From: an uncultured Leucobacter sp.
GTDB taxonomy: Bacteria > Actinomycetota > Actinomycetes > Actinomycetales > Microbacteriaceae
Length of the DNA: 6,721 bases
Reading direction: 5' to 3'
NCBI GenBank assembly: GCA_937872275.1
Contig: CALMSE010000287.1
Location: 1 to 6,721, forward strand
Shown: piece after piece, positions 1-5,711 of the stretch
Layout: each line of letters opens with the position of its first letter
Position numbering within the stretch: the first letter of the stretch is position 1
Notes under the pieces: model-generated
Told to the model about the DNA's origin: nothing
The model's database searches: none
The model's input: the letters and a program-made list of their open reading frames with translations, nothing else
Position numbers and translations under genes: made by a program

Positions 1-547
1 CCGCCCCGCGGTCCGCCCCCGCATCGTCGAGCAGCGCGAGCGCCGCCGCGAAGATCGCCTCGGGCTCGCTCATGCGCCCGGGGCCGCTGTCGTCGCCGGT
101 GAGCCGCCCGCTCTCCGGGCCCGCGAAGGCGATCCCGCGCGAGCGCAGCACCTCGATGTTGTGCCGGGTCGCCGGGTGCAGCCACATCTCGGTGTGCATG
201 GCGGGCGCCACGAGCACGGGGGCTCGGGTCGCGAGCAGCGTCGTGCCGAGCAGGTCGTCGGCGATGCCGGCGGCCATGCGCGCGAGGGTGTTCGCCGTCG
301 CGGGCGCGACGACGACGAGCTCGGCGCGCTGCCCCAGCGCGACGTGGCGCACCTCGGGCACGTCGTCGTGCACCGAGACGGTGACGGGGTTGCGGCTGAT
401 CGCCTCCCAGGTGGGCGCCCCCACGAAGCGCAGGGCGTCGGCGGTCGGCACCACGTGCAGCTCGTGGCCCGCCTCGACGAAGAGCCGCGCGAGTGCGACT
501 GCCTTGTACGCGGCGATGCCGCCGCTGACTCCGAGTACGATGTTCAC
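1..547 (-). CDS. coaBC: CoaBC (Dfp), bifunctional phosphopantothenoylcysteine decarboxylase / phosphopantothenate-cysteine ligase, N-terminal part (partial)
   Basis: In coenzyme A biosynthesis CoaB joins 4'-phosphopantothenate to cysteine, and the N-terminal FMN-dependent CoaC domain decarboxylates the product to 4'-phosphopantetheine; the enzyme is cytosolic. About 182 residues are visible, essentially the whole CoaC flavoprotein domain. The ligase half would lie beyond position 1, so the 3' end is missing because of the window edge. Motifs: flavin-binding GVSGGIAAYKA near residues 6-16, a His at about 68 (VRHVAL) matching the catalytic His of E. coli Dfp, PATAN at 82-86 (PASANT motif), PAMHTEMW at 115-122 (PXMNXXMW motif with His for Asn), and GRLTGDDSGPGRM at about 147-159, with Thr where the E. 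coli enzyme has its active-site Cys. The start is GTG at 547-545, placed directly before the first strand of the flavin fold. The two ATGs just upstream are out of frame. A purine-rich GGGAAG lies about 8 bases upstream. The gene is transcribed divergently from the NRDE gene. Confidence 0.95.
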   Translation of the reverse strand, partial: MNIVLGVSGGIAAYKAVALARLFVEAGHELHVVPTADALRFVGAPTWEAISRNPVTVSVHDDVPEVRHVALGQRAELVVVAPATANTLARMAAGIADDLLGTTLLATRAPVLVAPAMHTEMWLHPATRHNIEVLRSRGIAFAGPESGRLTGDDSGPGRMSEPEAIFAAALALLDDAGADRGA

Positions 548-586
548 GCTGCCATCTTCCCATCCCGTCGCCTCAGAAGCCTCAGT

Positions 587-592
587 AAGGAG
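587..592 (+). promoter_or_regulatory. Ribosome binding site of the NRDE gene
   Basis: AAGGAG lies 8 bases before the ATG at 601. It fixes the start of the NRDE gene, and that start puts Cys at position 2 of the protein, as the family requires. Confidence 0.8.
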
Positions 593-600
593 CACCGCCG

Positions 601-1353
601 ATGTGCACCGTGGTCGTCGAGGTGCCCGAGAGCCCGGCCGGTGCGGTGCGGCTGCTCGCGGTGCGCGACGAGGATCCGGGTCGCGCCTGGGACGCCCCCG
701 GCGAGTGGTGGCCGGACCTGCACCCCGGTGTCATCGGCGTGCGTGATCGGCGCGCGAACGGCGCGTGGCTCGCCGCTCGGCCTGCCGACGGCCGCCTGGC
801 GGTGATTCTGAACCGCGCCGAGGCGACGGGTCCCGGGCACCCGCAGGGCTCGAACGGCCTCGTCTCGCGCGGGGGCCTAGTGCTCGACGCCGTCGGGGGC
901 CGCGAACCCGGCGACCGCCCGGAAACCGCGAGCTTCAACCTCGTGTCGGTGGATCCGGGCGGGGCGACGGTCACGAGCTGGGACGGCGAGACCCTCGGCC
1001 GCGAGCGGCTCGAACCCGGCGTGCACATGCTTGCGCACCACGACGTCGACGACGCGGACCGCACCCCGCGCATCGCGACCTGGCTGCCCGAGTTCCGCGC
1101 CCTCGCGGGGCTCGGCGGCGAATGGCGCGAGGAGTGGATCGCCCTCCTCGCCCGCACCGCCCGATTGCCGGCGGGCGACGACCGCGCGATCATCCGCGAC
1201 AACCGGGGGCACGGCTATCCGACCCTGTCGCTGCTCGCGTGCATCGCGGAGATCGGCGCCGATACCCCCGGAGTCGGCGCCATGCGACTCGACACCGCGG
1301 TGCTGGAGACGCCTGCGCTCTGGAGCGGTCGGGGCTTCGAGCGCTCCATCTGA
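601..1353 (+). CDS. NRDE family protein (TANGO2 / DUF833 homologue)
   Basis: The protein has 250 residues, close to the usual family length. It begins MCTVVVEVPES and continues with RLLAVRDED (residues 17-25), WDAPGEWWPDLHPGVIGVRD (30-49) and GAWLAARPADGRLAVILNRAE. This is the TANGO2/NRDE layout: an N-terminal Met-Cys, the Asn-Arg-Asp-Glu block, a 'GGTWLG'-like segment and a 'LTN'-like strand. The NRDE block reads Val-Arg-Asp-Glu here, so its Asn is replaced. The family is compared with Ntn hydrolases, in which an exposed Cys2 would be the nucleophile. The biochemical activity is not settled: eukaryotic TANGO2 is linked to Golgi organisation, lipid and haem handling, and bacterial members are mostly unstudied. 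No signal peptide or membrane segment is visible, so it is probably cytosolic. It has its own good ribosome binding site, is divergent from coaBC and converges on the transporter operon. The family call is firm; the function is unknown. Confidence 0.9.
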   Translation: MCTVVVEVPESPAGAVRLLAVRDEDPGRAWDAPGEWWPDLHPGVIGVRDRRANGAWLAARPADGRLAVILNRAEATGPGHPQGSNGLVSRGGLVLDAVGGREPGDRPETASFNLVSVDPGGATVTSWDGETLGRERLEPGVHMLAHHDVDDADRTPRIATWLPEFRALAGLGGEWREEWIALLARTARLPAGDDRAIIRDNRGHGYPTLSLLACIAEIGADTPGVGAMRLDTAVLETPALWSGRGFERSI

Positions 1354-1358
1354 GCGGT

Positions 1359-1383
1359 CGGGCCCGCCGCTGCGCCGGGCCCG
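1359..1383. terminator. Possible bidirectional hairpin terminator between convergent genes
   Basis: CGGGCCCG at 1359-1366 pairs perfectly with CGGGCCCG at 1376-1383 around a 9-base loop, an 8-bp all-G/C stem. Because the arm is itself a palindrome, the same hairpin forms in RNA from either strand. It starts 5 bases after the NRDE stop and about 45 bases after the permease stop, where both transcripts need to end. No U-tract follows on either side, so it is not a classical intrinsic terminator. A smaller 5-bp stem (CGCTC 1342-1346 with GAGCG 1352-1356) overlaps the NRDE stop codon. Confidence 0.45.
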
Positions 1384-1393
1384 CCGCTGCGCC
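1360..1393. repeat. Perfect 17-bp tandem duplication
   Basis: The unit GGGCCCGCCGCTGCGCC occurs twice without mismatch, at 1360-1376 and 1377-1393, followed by a degenerate start of a third copy (GGGCGCCGCCG). It lies wholly in the non-coding gap between the convergent NRDE and permease genes. Duplicating the palindromic GGGCCC created the hairpin arms described for the terminator. Confidence 0.9.
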
Positions 1394-1428
1394 GGGCGCC
1401 GCCGATCCGCATCGCGAGACGGGATCCG

Positions 1429-2280
1429 CTACCCGGCGAAGGTGTCCCGCCAGCGCAGCGTCCGCCGCTCGAGCACTCGCACGAGGGAGTCGGAGAGCTT
1501 GCCCACCGCGGCGAAGATGACGACGCCGACCATCACGGTCGCCGTGTCGAGCAGCGAGCGCGCATTCTGGATCAGGTAGCCGATGCCGCTCGTGGCGCCC
1601 ATGAGCTCGGCCACGACGAGGCACAGCCAGGCCATGCCGATCGAGAGCCTGAGACCGAGCAGGATGTTGGGCAGCGCGCCCGGGAGGATCACGAGCCGCA
1701 GCCGCTGCCAGGGCGTGAAGCCGAGCGTGGAGGCGACCTCGAAGAGCTTCCGATCCACCCCCCGAACGCCGAGGAAGGTGTTGACGTAGATGGGGAAGAA
1801 CGCCCCGACCGCGATGAGGATGACCTTCGAGGCCTCGCCGAAGCCGAACCAGAGGATGAAGAGCGGGGTGACCGCGATCAGCGGCACCGTGCGCAGCATC
1901 TGCAGGGTCGGGTCGAGGGTGCTCTCGGCGAAACGGGAGAAGCCGACCACGAGGCCGACCACGAGACCGAGGCCGGCCCCCCAGAGCAGGCCGGCGAACG
2001 CGCGCCCGAGGCTGATCAGGAAGTTCTCGCCCAGCACGCCGGAGGCGGTGAGCTCGACGAGCCGCGCGAACACCTGGGACGGCGCGGGGAAGAGCTGGGT
2101 GTTGATGGCGCCCGTGGCGGCCGCGATCTGCCAGACCGCGATGATGAGCACGGGCACGATCGCCCCGAGCAGCCAGCGCAGCCTGCGCCGCTTCGCGCGC
2201 GGGGCGCCGGGGGCCCCGGCCTCCTCCCGATCGCCCTCGAGTTCGAGCTCGACCTCGACGCGGTCACTCGCCGTCGCCAT
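1429..2280 (-). CDS. ABC transporter permease, SsuC/TauC type
   Basis: This is the membrane subunit of the importer encoded by the operon, and it would act as a homodimer in the cytoplasmic membrane. The protein has 283 residues. A charged cytoplasmic N-terminus (about 1-35, acidic and then RAKRRRLR) precedes the first membrane span (about 36-57). Further hydrophobic spans lie at about 95-115, 134-147, 152-170, 207-228 and 245-262. The EAA loop that docks on the ATPase is clear at 181-200 (EVASTLG, then ILPGALP), fitting the E-A-A---G---I-LP consensus of BPD_transp_1 permeases. The LRTVPLIAVTPLFILWFGFG segment (129-148) is typical of the sulfonate/nitrate/taurine group. The ATG overlaps the ATPase stop (TGATG) and is preceded by a strong Shine-Dalgarno sequence, so translation is coupled. 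It is the last gene of the operon. The family is certain; the substrate class is inferred. Confidence 0.93.
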   Translation of the reverse strand: MATASDRVEVELELEGDREEAGAPGAPRAKRRRLRWLLGAIVPVLIIAVWQIAAATGAINTQLFPAPSQVFARLVELTASGVLGENFLISLGRAFAGLLWGAGLGLVVGLVVGFSRFAESTLDPTLQMLRTVPLIAVTPLFILWFGFGEASKVILIAVGAFFPIYVNTFLGVRGVDRKLFEVASTLGFTPWQRLRLVILPGALPNILLGLRLSIGMAWLCLVVAELMGATSGIGYLIQNARSLLDTATVMVGVVIFAAVGKLSDSLVRVLERRTLRWRDTFAG

Positions 2281-3155
2281 CAGCCGGCCTCCCCTGCTGT
2301 CCCGTCCGGGATCTCGCCGGAGACACCGTCCGCGGTCCCGCCTGCGCGCCGCTCGGCGCGGCCCAGCTCGTCGAAGCGGCTGCGGATGTCGGCGCGCAGC
2401 GCCTCGAAGGCCGCCGAGTCGCGGTTGCGGCGATCCTCGCCGAGCCCGGGGATGATCCGGTCGATGCGACCGGGACGCGGGCTCATCAGCACGATGCGGT
2501 CGCCCAGGCTGATCGCCTCCTCGATGTCGTGGGTCACGAAGAGCATCGTCGTGCGGTTCTGCTCCCAGACCTCGAGCAGCGTGTCCTGCATGTGGGTGCG
2601 GGTGAAGGCGTCGAGGGCGCCGAAGGGCTCGTCGAGCAGCATGATGGCGGGATCCCGCAGCAGCGCCCGCGCGATCGCGACGCGCTGCTGCATGCCGCCG
2701 GAGAGCTCCTTCGGATACGCCTTCGCGAAGCCCGTGAGGCCCGTGATCCCGAGCAGGCGATCGACGCGCTCCCGGATCGCGGCGTTGCGCAGCGAGAGAT
2801 TCGCGGCGATGTTCTTCTCGACCGTGAGCCAGGGCATGAGCCGGTGCTCCTGGAATACCACGGCGCGATCGGGGCCCGGGCCCGCGATCGGGCTGCCGTC
2901 CAGCTCGACGCTGCCGCCCGTGATCCCCTCGAGCCCGGCCACGATCTTGAGCAGGGTGCTCTTGCCGCAGCCGCTCGGCCCCACCACGGTGATCAGCTCG
3001 CCGCGCGGCACGCTGAGGTCGATGTCGCTGAGCGCGCGCACCTCCCGCCCGTTGCCGACGAACACCTTGGTGACGCCGCGCAGCTCGAGCTGCACGGAAC
3101 CCGCGTGCGCCTCGGCAGCGCGCTGCTCGGACGCAGCGACTCCCCCTGCCGTCAC
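2280..3155 (-). CDS. ABC transporter ATP-binding protein, SsuB/TauB type
   Basis: This cytosolic ATPase powers the importer. With the start chosen here it has 291 residues: Walker A GPSGCGKST at 59-67, Q-loop Gln at 102 (VVFQEHRLMPWLTVEKNI), signature LSGGMQQ at 151-157, Walker B IMLLDEP at 171-177, D-loop ALDA at 180-183, and switch His 209 (FVTHDIEEA). The HRLMPW segment after the Q-loop and the ALDAFTR segment are characteristic of nitrate/sulfonate/taurine ATPases. The reading frame stays open up to 4421, but that extension is the opposite-frame shadow of the monooxygenase gene. The true start is GTG at 3155-3153, which overlaps the monooxygenase TGA (GTGA). It has no strong ribosome binding site, so translation probably depends on coupling to the upstream gene. 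The first 20 or so residues and the last 40 (rich in Ala, Arg, Gly) are poorly conserved extensions. Confidence 0.93.
   Translation of the reverse strand: MTAGGVAASEQRAAEAHAGSVQLELRGVTKVFVGNGREVRALSDIDLSVPRGELITVVGPSGCGKSTLLKIVAGLEGITGGSVELDGSPIAGPGPDRAVVFQEHRLMPWLTVEKNIAANLSLRNAAIRERVDRLLGITGLTGFAKAYPKELSGGMQQRVAIARALLRDPAIMLLDEPFGALDAFTRTHMQDTLLEVWEQNRTTMLFVTHDIEEAISLGDRIVLMSPRPGRIDRIIPGLGEDRRNRDSAAFEALRADIRSRFDELGRAERRAGGTADGVSGEIPDGTAGEAG
2288..2294 (-). promoter_or_regulatory. Strong ribosome binding site of the permease gene
   Basis: On the minus strand GGGGAGG ends 7 bases before the permease ATG at 2280 and lies inside the 3' end of the ATPase gene. It is the best Shine-Dalgarno match in the operon and supports the 2280 start. 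Confidence 0.75.
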
Positions 3156-4486
3156 CGCGCGCCCGCCCGCGCCAGCGTGTGGCGGTTCGGCACGTACGGC
3201 AGCCCGAGGTTCTCCCGGAGCGTATGCCCCGCGTAGCGGTCGGGGTACAGCCCGCGCCGGCGCAGCTCCGGCAGTACGAGCGAGATGAAATCCTCGAGGC
3301 CCGAGGTCTGCAGCCACGGGTTCAGCAGGAAGCCGTCGGCGGCCCCGTCCCGGAACCAGTGCTCCAGCCCGTCGGCGACCTCCTCCGGGGTGCCGAAGAA
3401 CTCCTCCCGCGGCGCGGTGGCGATGCGGGCCACCTGGCGCAGGGTGAGCCCCTCGCGCCGTGCGAGATCCTCCCAGCCCCGGGTGAGCCCCTGCATGTGG
3501 TTCGAGCCGAGGTGCGAGAGATCCGGGAACGGCGCGTCGAGGTCGTAGCCGCTGAGATCGGCGTAGTTGTAGAAGAAGCTGAGCCATTTCAGCGCCTCGG
3601 CGTCGTCGGTGTAGCTCAGGATCCGCTCGTACTTGTCCTCGGCCTCCGCCCGGGTCGGGGCGACCACGATGTGGGCGCCCATGAAGATCTGGGTGAGACG
3701 CGGATCGCGCCCCGCTTCGGCCACCCGTCGCTTCACATCGCCGGAGTACTCGGCGGCGCCCTCGAAGGTGTTGCTCTTCGCGAAGATCGCCTCGGCGTGC
3801 CGACCCGCGAAGTCCCGACCGGTCGGCGAGGATCCGGCCTGGAAGACGACCGGGTGCCCCTGAGGCGAGCGCTGGATGTTCAGCGGCCCGCGTACGGAGA
3901 AGTGCTCGCCCTGGAAGTCGAGGCGGTGCTGCCGCGCGGGATCCATGTAGACCCGGGCCTCGCGATCCTCCGGGAACGCATCGTCCTCGTAGCTGTCCCA
4001 GAGCCCCTTCATGATGCGCACGTACTCGTCGGCCCGCGCGTAGCGCTCGTCGTGCGGCAGCAGCGGAGCATCGCTGAAGTTCGCGGCCGAGCTCTCCCAG
4101 GCCGAGGTGACGACGTTGACGCCGGCGCGGCCGCCGCTCAGCAGGTCGAGCGATGCGATCTGCCGGGCCGTCGTGAAGGGATCCGTGTAGCTCGTCGACA
4201 TCGTGGCGACGAGGCCGATGTCGCGGGTCTGCGCCGCCAGCGCGCCGAGCAGCGTGAGCGGCTCGAAGCGGTTGAGGTAGTAGGGCTTCGCCCCGGGCTC
4301 GATCGAGACGCTGTCGGCCACGAAGAGGTAGCTGAACAGCGCCTCCTCCGAGAGCCGCGCGATGCGGCTGATGAGCTCGAAGTCGACGGCCGCGCCCTTG
4401 GGGGTCCCCGGATCGAGCCACCCGTTGACGGCGTTGCCCGTGGGTTCGAGCAGCAGCCCGAACCTGATGTGCGCTCCGACCGCCAC
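3152..4486 (-). CDS. NtaA/DmoA-family FMN-dependent monooxygenase (bacterial luciferase-like)
   Basis: Class C two-component flavin monooxygenases of this family use FMNH2 supplied by a separate reductase to oxidise small substrates in the cytosol. Relatives act on nitrilotriacetate (NtaA), dibenzothiophene sulfone (DszA), dimethyl sulfide (DmoA) and alkanesulfonates (SsuD, more distant). The 444-residue length is normal. Family motifs: RFEPLTLLGALAAQT at 73-87, ASLDLLSGGRAGVNVVTS at 111-128, HDERYARADEY at 145-155 and QAGSSPTGRDFAGRHAEAIF at 216-235. The start is GTG at 4486-4484, with GAGG at 4498-4495 inside the preceding gene. It lies only 5 bases after the binding-protein stop and overlaps the ATPase start by GTGA. 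No flavin reductase gene is in the window. The protein has no Cys and only five internal Met, fitting a sulfur-starvation role. The context suggests an organosulfur substrate, but another imported compound cannot be excluded. Confidence 0.92.
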   Translation of the reverse strand: MAVGAHIRFGLLLEPTGNAVNGWLDPGTPKGAAVDFELISRIARLSEEALFSYLFVADSVSIEPGAKPYYLNRFEPLTLLGALAAQTRDIGLVATMSTSYTDPFTTARQIASLDLLSGGRAGVNVVTSAWESSAANFSDAPLLPHDERYARADEYVRIMKGLWDSYEDDAFPEDREARVYMDPARQHRLDFQGEHFSVRGPLNIQRSPQGHPVVFQAGSSPTGRDFAGRHAEAIFAKSNTFEGAAEYSGDVKRRVAEAGRDPRLTQIFMGAHIVVAPTRAEAEDKYERILSYTDDAEALKWLSFFYNYADLSGYDLDAPFPDLSHLGSNHMQGLTRGWEDLARREGLTLRQVARIATAPREEFFGTPEEVADGLEHWFRDGAADGFLLNPWLQTSGLEDFISLVLPELRRRGLYPDRYAGHTLRENLGLPYVPNRHTLARAGAR

Positions 4487-4491
4487 CGGCC

Positions 4492-5496
4492 CTACCTCAG
4501 GCCTGCGCGCTGGAAGGCGTCCTCGGCCAGGAGCGGGGCGATCTGGACCTCGCGGGAGATCTCGCCCTCGGCGAAGAACAGATCGGCGACGGACTGGTAC
4601 TCGGCCAGCAGGGCGTCGCTCACCGGCTCGTTCAGCGGCGCGCTGAACTCGAAGAAGGAGGTGACGAGCGCGGGATCGAGATCGCGGTCGGCGGCGATGG
4701 CGGCGACCACGGCCTCCGGATCCTCGGCGTACCAGTCGATCGCCTCCTGGCGGGCGCCCAGATAGGCCTCGAGCACCGCGTCGTTCTCGGCGTTCGCACC
4801 GCTCGTGACGATCGCACCCGGGATGAGGCCGAGTTCCTCGCCGCTGATGACCACCCGGCTGTTCGTGTCGTCGAGCCCGCCCGCCTGACCGCCCCAGATC
4901 GCCCAGGCGTCGACCTGGTCGCTGAGGAAGGCGTTCTGCGCCTCGTCCGGCTTGAGGTCGATGAGCTCGAGATCGCCGGTGGTCAGGCCCGCGTCGGCGA
5001 GCGCGCGCACGAGCAGCGCCCAGCCGCTCGAGCCCTTGGCCGCGGCGACCCGCTTGCCCTTGAGGTCGGCCACCGTCTCCGGTCCGTCGGGGGCGGCGAC
5101 GACGATGTCGCCGCCGCCGCTCGAGGCGGCGCCGATCACGCGGAAGTCGACGCCCGCGGCCGCGCCGGTCGGCAGGCCCGGGTAGCCGATGTCGGTGAAG
5201 TCGAGATTGCCCGAGGCGATGCCCTCGAGCATCTGGGAGCTGGTGCCGAGCTGGGTGTACTCGACTTCCACGCCGAGCCCGCCGAAGCGCTCCTCGAAGA
5301 ACCCTCCGACCTTGGCGATCTCGTTCGCGCCGGTGGAGGAGGTCGTGTCGATGACGACCTTGGCGGGCAGCTGCGCGGCCTGATCCTCCTCGGTGCCGCC
5401 GGTGTCCGACTGCGGCGAGGCGCAGCCGGCGAGCGCGAGCGCTGAGGCGGCGGCGAATGCCAGGGCGGCGGCGATCTTTCGAGTGGGGCGGCGCAT
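4492..5496 (-). CDS. ABC transporter substrate-binding lipoprotein, SsuA/TauA (NMT1-like) family
   Basis: This lipid-anchored receptor captures the substrate on the outer face of the membrane and delivers it to the permease. It has 334 residues. The type II signal peptide has a basic start (MRRPTRK), a hydrophobic core and the lipobox LAGC with Cys25. A short Ser/Asp/Gly/Glu linker follows to about residue 43. The fold is type-2 periplasmic binding protein: strand VVIDTTSSTGANEIAKVGGF (47-66), GNLDFTDIGYPGLP (96-109), DFRVIGAA (117-124), VADLKGKRVAAAKGSSGW (142-159) and VDAWAIW (195-201). The last two are hallmarks of sulfonate/taurine/nitrate binding proteins. The ATG at 5496 has GGAGAAG at 5507-5501 just upstream. 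It is the first gene of the operon and probably carries its main promoter. The mature protein contains a single Met (89) and a single Cys (the lipidated one), which is strikingly sulfur-poor. Confidence 0.92.
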   Translation of the reverse strand: MRRPTRKIAAALAFAAASALALAGCASPQSDTGGTEEDQAAQLPAKVVIDTTSSTGANEIAKVGGFFEERFGGLGVEVEYTQLGTSSQMLEGIASGNLDFTDIGYPGLPTGAAAGVDFRVIGAASSGGGDIVVAAPDGPETVADLKGKRVAAAKGSSGWALLVRALADAGLTTGDLELIDLKPDEAQNAFLSDQVDAWAIWGGQAGGLDDTNSRVVISGEELGLIPGAIVTSGANAENDAVLEAYLGARQEAIDWYAEDPEAVVAAIAADRDLDPALVTSFFEFSAPLNEPVSDALLAEYQSVADLFFAEGEISREVQIAPLLAEDAFQRAGLR

Positions 5497-5510
5497 GATT
5501 CTTCTCCAGA

Positions 5511-5535
5511 CGGCGTTTTACGGACAGATACGCCG
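5511..5535. promoter_or_regulatory. Candidate operator or leader hairpin: CGGCGT / ACGCCG inverted repeat
   Basis: CGGCGT at 5511-5516 and ACGCCG at 5530-5535 are perfect inverted copies with a 13-base A/T-richer spacer. The repeat lies 15-39 bases upstream of the binding-protein ATG, directly downstream of the weak -10 candidate at 5541-5536. It could be a dimeric regulator site over the transcription start or a 5' leader hairpin. The sequence alone does not decide. Confidence 0.35.
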
Positions 5536-5699
5536 AATGTATGCGAATCCATCACGCGAGGTGGGAACCCGGGTAATGCCGCGTAATGTGGAACGACCGC
5601 ACGGGGCGACCGCTCATGCTCTCCGGCCGGCTCGGCGCGCGAAAGGTCACGTCTCGTCAACATTCAGCGGGGACTCCTCGGCGTTCCAGCCCGGGCTCA

Positions 5700-5705
5700 T
5701 ATGAT
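5700..5705 (+). promoter_or_regulatory. -10 element of a leaderless promoter for the DUF4349 gene
   Basis: TATGAT matches the TATAAT consensus at five of six positions and stands out in very G/C-rich DNA. Six bases separate it from the ATG at 5712, so the expected transcription start coincides with the A of the start codon. No Shine-Dalgarno sequence and no good -35 element are visible. Leaderless transcripts with only a recognisable -10 are common in Actinobacteria. Confidence 0.6.
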
Positions 5706-5711
5706 GCCTGC

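Larger units (their letters stand above)
5497..5711. promoter_or_regulatory. Divergent regulatory region between the transporter operon and the DUF4349 gene
   Basis: These 215 bases separate the divergently transcribed binding-protein and DUF4349 genes and contain no convincing gene. On the operon side there is a ribosome binding site (5501-5507), an inverted repeat (5511-5535), a weak minus-strand -10 candidate TACATT (5541-5536) without a good -35, the palindrome ACCCGGGT (5567-5574) and two GTAATG copies 10 bases apart (5573-5578, 5583-5588). On the DUF4349 side there is a -10 at 5700-5705. The open frame from 5586 into the DUF4349 gene is non-coding by context. I recognise no riboswitch. 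Confidence 0.6.

Noticed and set aside
548..600. Shared divergent promoter between coaBC and the NRDE gene, including a near-direct repeat of CCTCAG at 571 and 580.
   Set aside because: The gap is only 53 bases, and I find no pair of -10/-35 elements good enough to call on either strand.
72..805. Two long plus-strand open frames across the start of the window.
   Set aside because: They are antisense to coaBC and out of frame with the NRDE gene, and have low-complexity Arg/Ser/Gly composition.
2280..4421. A single 713-codon minus-strand open frame that would fuse a 420-residue extension to the ABC ATPase.
   Set aside because: The extension is Arg/Ala/Gly-rich shadow sequence overlapping the well-conserved monooxygenase in another frame. 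The ATPase start is the GTG at 3155, which overlaps the monooxygenase stop.
3179..4765. A 528-codon plus-strand open frame antisense to the monooxygenase.
   Set aside because: Its translation (Val/Arg/Glu/Leu-rich, with no recognisable domain) is what the complementary strand of a high-GC gene gives. The minus strand encodes a clear enzyme family here.
1429..5496. Classical ssuEADCB-type naming of the operon.
   Set aside because: The monooxygenase is of the NtaA/DmoA branch, no reductase is present and the substrate is unproven, so ssu gene symbols were not assigned.
5586..5711. N-terminal extension of the DUF4349 protein from an upstream ATG.
   Set aside because: It would bury the lipoprotein signal peptide behind 42 unlike residues, and a -10 element sits exactly at leaderless spacing before the ATG at 5712.
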